DNA of 64,000 nt from the NCBI GenBank assembly GCA_902597695.1, contig CACJYH010000001.1, positions 3,472 to 67,471 of the forward strand, written 5' to 3'. The translations under genes were made by a program, and so were the position numbers. Numbering within the stretch: the first letter of the stretch is position 1; each line of letters begins with the position of its first letter. Of the stretch, positions 60,692-64,000 are shown one piece after another. The notes beneath the pieces were generated by a model. It was given only the letters and a program-made list of their open reading frames with translations, did no database searches and was not told the DNA's origin. This DNA comes from an uncultured Pelagibacteraceae bacterium (GTDB lineage Bacteria > Pseudomonadota > Alphaproteobacteria > Pelagibacterales > Pelagibacteraceae).

Positions 60692-63121
60692 CTAGTTTGC
60701 AAATTTTTGCTCAAATGCTGTTAATGGTATTAGTTTTATGCTGAACATAAAATCTTCTGTTGGTTGTAAATCCCTATCTTTATATTGTGTTTTATTGTAT
60801 TTAATACCTGCAACTAGACAATCATTTTTATATTCGTAAATTAGATCATAGTACTCTGTCAAATCTATTTTTCTATTTTGTCTAGTCTTAAAGGTAACAA
60901 AATTTCGTTCATCAAAATTTAAAGTTGTAATATTTTCTAAAATATTTGTACTTCCAATTGCACCATCTTCCTCAATATAATTAAATGTGGTTTTAAAATT
61001 ATTGTTAGAAAAAGTTGTACCAAACGAGTTATATTGGATTTCATCTAAGTCATGATTTATTGAAAATTCGTAATTGAAATTAATATTGTTGTTTAAATTA
61101 TTTGTTAATTTACCAAAATAGTTTGAATTTCTTTTATCTAGAGTACTATTAGATGGTATATTGTTATTTGTTTTTAATCTTAATACTTTGCCAAGTTTAA
61201 ATTCAAAGTATTTATTGATATTTTCAATTTTTTCTTTTTTATAATCAAATCCTAAAGTTAAATTATGTCCTGCTTCAAATGTATCAGTAAGGCCAAGTCT
61301 ATTAATATCAAAAATGTTGTCATTACTAATTTGTCTATTTTCATTTTTATAATTTTTCATATCCGATGGATTTATTCTTAAAGATACTTTTGGATTAAAA
61401 TAATTTGTATAATATTCATTAGAGTTAATTAAAGGAAAACTTGAGACCAACTCAAGAATATTCTTAAATCTTATTTGTGGTCTAGAATTGTACTCATTGT
61501 GTTTTTTTCCAGCAGTAATTGTGTTTTTTAAATAATAATTAATATTATTTTTAAATCCATTTTCTGAGAAATAATCATAACTTCTAATATTTAAATTATT
61601 TATCATTCTGGATCTAAGATTATTTGTATCTTTTAAAATATTATCTCCCTGTGAAATAAAATCAAAAGAAGCTAGATTACTATTACTAAAAAAACTTTTT
61701 GAGAAATCATAATAAGGTAAAACAAACTGATATCGATCACTATTTTGTTTAGATAAATTTTCATATGCAGTAAATCCAGTTCTTAAAGCAAATTTTTCAT
61801 TTTCAATGTTCAAATCTATATCAGAAGTCAAAGTGTCAAAGTTGTCTGGTTTAAGATCTGTGTTAACTATATTTGTATCAAAAATCTTCAAATATGTATC
61901 GTTATTTACTTTTTGAAATGAAATATTAAGAGAGCTTTCAACAAAATTTTCTAAATCTAAATCAATTTGAAATTTAGAGAACAAATGAGTTAGTGTATTT
62001 TTTTCATTTGATTTTTTTGACTTATAACCGTCTACAATATTTAAATCACTGATAAAAAAAGAATTTTTATTTTGTTGTCTATATTCATTTTGGAACATAA
62101 AAATGTTTTTATCAAAAATTGTTGGTTTAAACGTGAAGTCTTTGTTTTGAGAAAAAGCACTAAAATATGGTATTTGCAAAGAGGTACCTAAAATATTTGA
62201 GTTGTTAATGTGTGGTATTAAAAAACCTGATTGTCTTTTTACAGTTGGTCCTGGGTGAAAAAATTTTGGGAAATATAATACTGGTATATCATAAACTTTA
62301 ATCAAAGCATTTTCATAATTTATTTGTCTTTTATTTTCGTCGTAAATAATTTTATCAGCCTGAATTGTCCATGGTGGACATCGGTCATTTTTCTTACAAC
62401 TTGTAAATAAACCTTTGTTTATTGTTGTAATACCATTTTTGCTTGAGGATGAAATTCCTTTGAATCTTGGATCATTATTTTTATTACCAAATATATCTTT
62501 TTTAAAATCTATTTTTATATCTTGAGCAATATAGGATTGATTTTTTAAGTTGAATACTGCACTTTTAAAAAAATATTTATCACTAAATGGCTGATTATAT
62601 TTTGTGTTAATAAAAAAATCCTCACCTTTTAAAGTTTTATCATTTAAAGAATAACTAAATTTTCCTATTTCGTATCTTGTTTGATTTTTATTATCGAGAA
62701 TTTTAGCACCTAGATCTGAACTAATAATCATTTGTTCTCGAAATATAGAAATATTTTTGGTCTTAAAATTGTAATTATCGTCAATGTTAGCTTCAGCTTT
62801 ACCTTGTATTTCTATTTTTTCATCATCTTTAAAATATAAAATATTTTGTGCTGTAAAATTATAGTTATTAGTTTTATCCTCTATTATGATATTACCTTTA
62901 GCTTTAAGAATATTTTTTTTTTTATCAAACTCGAATTCATCAGCTTGTATAATAATTCCATTGTTAGTAGTTATAGTACCCCGATTTTTACCAACTATTT
63001 TTTTTCCATTATCTAAAATTTCTATTTCTGTGACATCAAAATTTATTTGATCATCACTGTATGCATTTAAAAAAATTAAATTTGAAATTATTAAGAAGAG
63101 TATTATAATTTTATTTTGCAT
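60692..63121 (-). CDS. lptD: LPS-assembly outer-membrane protein LptD
   Basis: 809 residues with a signal peptide (cut near NAYSDD). The N-terminal OstA/LptA-like beta-jellyroll spans about residues 25-170, with repeats such as GTITTNNGIIIQADEFEFDKKKNILKAKGNI. TSCKKNDRCPPWTIQADKIIYDENKRQINYENA and VYDIPVLYFPKFFHPGPTVKRQSGFLIP mark the plug/barrel junction typical of alphaproteobacterial LptD. The rest is a Phe/Asn-rich beta-barrel ending AFEQKFAN. It inserts LPS into the outer leaflet. It overlaps lptG by 11 bp. The barrel is strongly Asn/Lys-rich, as expected from AT bias. Confidence 0.93.
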   Translation of the reverse strand: MQNKIIILFLIISNLIFLNAYSDDQINFDVTEIEILDNGKKIVGKNRGTITTNNGIIIQADEFEFDKKKNILKAKGNIIIEDKTNNYNFTAQNILYFKDDEKIEIQGKAEANIDDNYNFKTKNISIFREQMIISSDLGAKILDNKNQTRYEIGKFSYSLNDKTLKGEDFFINTKYNQPFSDKYFFKSAVFNLKNQSYIAQDIKIDFKKDIFGNKNNDPRFKGISSSSKNGITTINKGLFTSCKKNDRCPPWTIQADKIIYDENKRQINYENALIKVYDIPVLYFPKFFHPGPTVKRQSGFLIPHINNSNILGTSLQIPYFSAFSQNKDFTFKPTIFDKNIFMFQNEYRQQNKNSFFISDLNIVDGYKSKKSNEKNTLTHLFSKFQIDLDLENFVESSLNISFQKVNNDTYLKIFDTNIVNTDLKPDNFDTLTSDIDLNIENEKFALRTGFTAYENLSKQNSDRYQFVLPYYDFSKSFFSNSNLASFDFISQGDNILKDTNNLRSRMINNLNIRSYDYFSENGFKNNINYYLKNTITAGKKHNEYNSRPQIRFKNILELVSSFPLINSNEYYTNYFNPKVSLRINPSDMKNYKNENRQISNDNIFDINRLGLTDTFEAGHNLTLGFDYKKEKIENINKYFEFKLGKVLRLKTNNNIPSNSTLDKRNSNYFGKLTNNLNNNINFNYEFSINHDLDEIQYNSFGTTFSNNNFKTTFNYIEEDGAIGSTNILENITTLNFDERNFVTFKTRQNRKIDLTEYYDLIYEYKNDCLVAGIKYNKTQYKDRDLQPTEDFMFSIKLIPLTAFEQKFAN

Positions 63122-64000
63122 TTATGTTTCTTAAAAATAATGAATTAATGATAGTTAAAATTATCAAAGGAATAATTATGGAACTAATAACATTTAATTT
63201 TTCAGAAGTCCCCAAAATATAAAAGAAATTATTTATATAATAAATAATCACTGAAAAAAAAAGCCCAATAATTATCTTAATACTTTTATTTTTGAATGTT
63301 TTTGTATTCATCATAATTATTGCTGAAAAAATAAACATCAAAATAAAATAAAAAGGAAATGAAATTAATTTTAATATCTGGAGATCTATTTCTGTTAAGG
63401 AATAATTGAGTTTTTTGTAGTTTTTTCTCATTTCAATTAATTCCATTAGAGATAAAGAGGACATATTAGAGAATAAATTTTGTATTAACTCATAATCAAA
63501 ATTAGTCATTAATCTAAGACTTTTAACAACTTCTCTGTTATTTTGTATATAAATTTCAGCGTCTTTTATTACCCATTCCTTATTGGTTATATCTATCTTA
63601 TTACTTTTAATATTTCTTATAATTTCAAAATTCTTATCAAATTCAGAAATATAAGTATTTGAAAGTTCATTGTTATTGAATGAGCTTGCATTTATCATTA
63701 ATATATTGTCATTGTAAATATCTTTGATCCATAATCCATTATTAGTAATTACTGCAAGATATTTTTTGTCATCAGTATAATTTGACTTTAAACCTAAATA
63801 TAAATTTTTTAGATTTGAAGATAAATTGTAAAAAATAGAAATTATTAAAATACCTAAAAAAAAAGTTGTTATAGTTAAAATAGAAAATATTTTTGTATTT
63901 TTAAGTCCAGAATATTTAAATATATTCAACTCATTGTCAGTAAAAAGGGTATTAAAAAAAAATTGTGTCGATATTAAAAAAATGAATGGAAACATTTCAA
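63111..64000 (-). CDS. lptG: LPS export permease LptG (N-terminus cut by window edge)
   Basis: At least 296 codons; the frame stays open past the ATG at 63995 to the right edge, and the family has about 360 residues, so this ATG is internal and the first span or so is missing. Visible are the second TM region, the periplasmic beta-jellyroll (LAVITNNGLWIKDIYNDNILMINASSF and WVIKDAEIYIQNNREVVKSLRL), ELIEMRKNYKKLNYSLTEIDLQILKLISFPFYFILMFIFSAIIM and four C-terminal spans. It works with LptF and LptB to pull LPS from the inner membrane. Its place directly before lptD favours LptG over LptF. Confidence 0.85.
   Translation of the reverse strand, partial: EMFPFIFLISTQFFFNTLFTDNELNIFKYSGLKNTKIFSILTITTFFLGILIISIFYNLSSNLKNLYLGLKSNYTDDKKYLAVITNNGLWIKDIYNDNILMINASSFNNNELSNTYISEFDKNFEIIRNIKSNKIDITNKEWVIKDAEIYIQNNREVVKSLRLMTNFDYELIQNLFSNMSSLSLMELIEMRKNYKKLNYSLTEIDLQILKLISFPFYFILMFIFSAIIMMNTKTFKNKSIKIIIGLFFSVIIYYINNFFYILGTSEKLNVISSIIIPLIILTIINSLFLRNINAK

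Noticed and set aside
1..64000. tRNA, rRNA, insertion sequences, prophage or toxin-antitoxin loci
   Set aside because: Reading both strands by eye gave no convincing tRNA arm pattern, transposase motif, terminal inverted repeat pair, phage structural gene or toxin-antitoxin pair; a covariance-model or profile search would be the decisive check.

Overview
The window is a gene-dense, very AT-rich stretch (roughly 30% GC by eye; not computed) of a streamlined alphaproteobacterium, almost certainly a SAR11 / Candidatus Pelagibacter relative. Pointers are the tiny intergenic gaps, the many 4-14 bp gene overlaps, the Lys/Asn/Ile-rich proteins, a tandem glycine riboswitch in front of gcvT, a TRAP transporter, several EamA-type permeases and an alphaproteobacterial direct-repeat LexA box. 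I see no rRNA, tRNA, insertion sequence, prophage or CRISPR array. No gap without a gene exceeds about 160 bp.

Layout. 1-1104: a SOS mutagenesis pair umuD-umuC (umuC runs off the left edge) with its promoter and LexA box. 1218-9034: a GFA-type zinc protein, D-glycerate 3-kinase, TolC, recA, alaS and, convergently, NADP isocitrate dehydrogenase. 9109-16823: psd-pssA (phosphatidylethanolamine synthesis), a glycosyltransferase, rlmE, guaB, a secreted TPR protein, guaA, an FkbM methyltransferase and panB. 16820-24135: TerC, a DctPQM TRAP transporter, a TPR protein, the three-gene 5-oxoprolinase (pxpA divergent from pxpBC) and a permease. 24132-28679: promoter, tandem glycine riboswitch and gcvT-gcvH-gcvP. 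28686-33665: a membrane-lipid module (FAD amine oxidase, DUF1365, Cfa-like methyltransferase, DUF3833 lipoprotein) with a convergent SDR and a TspO gene. 33665-42455: a DAO-type oxidoreductase, a GT87-like membrane protein, selO-msrA, NAD formate dehydrogenase, an HPP membrane protein, a NifU-like protein, a permease and an arginine:glycine amidinotransferase. 42464-50349 (minus strand): a charged coiled-coil protein, MFS and EamA permeases, gshB-gshA, a PhnZ-like HD oxygenase homologue, purF and cvpA. 50354-55336 (minus): an RND/MMPL exporter, dnaB and the rplI-rpsR-rpsF ribosomal cluster. 55423-58011: fabD-fabG-acpP-gmk. 58006-64000 (minus): ksgA-pdxA-surA-lptD-lptG, the LPS-assembly block, with lptG cut by the right edge.

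Much of the metabolism connects. The glycine cleavage system, D-glycerate kinase, formate dehydrogenase and a glycine-using amidinotransferase sit around glycine/C1 metabolism. gshA, gshB and the 5-oxoprolinase genes cover glutathione synthesis and recycling of pyroglutamate. psd, pssA, the Cfa-like module and lptD/lptG/surA build the envelope.

The points I rate most worth following up are the glycine riboswitch whose terminal helix includes the gcvT start codon, the orphan PhnZ-like diiron oxygenase homologue, the Cfa/FAD/DUF1365/DUF3833 module next to TspO without its usual sigma factor, an IMP dehydrogenase with no CBS domains, and several promoters that predict leaderless transcripts. I did not find a clear previously undescribed multi-gene system.
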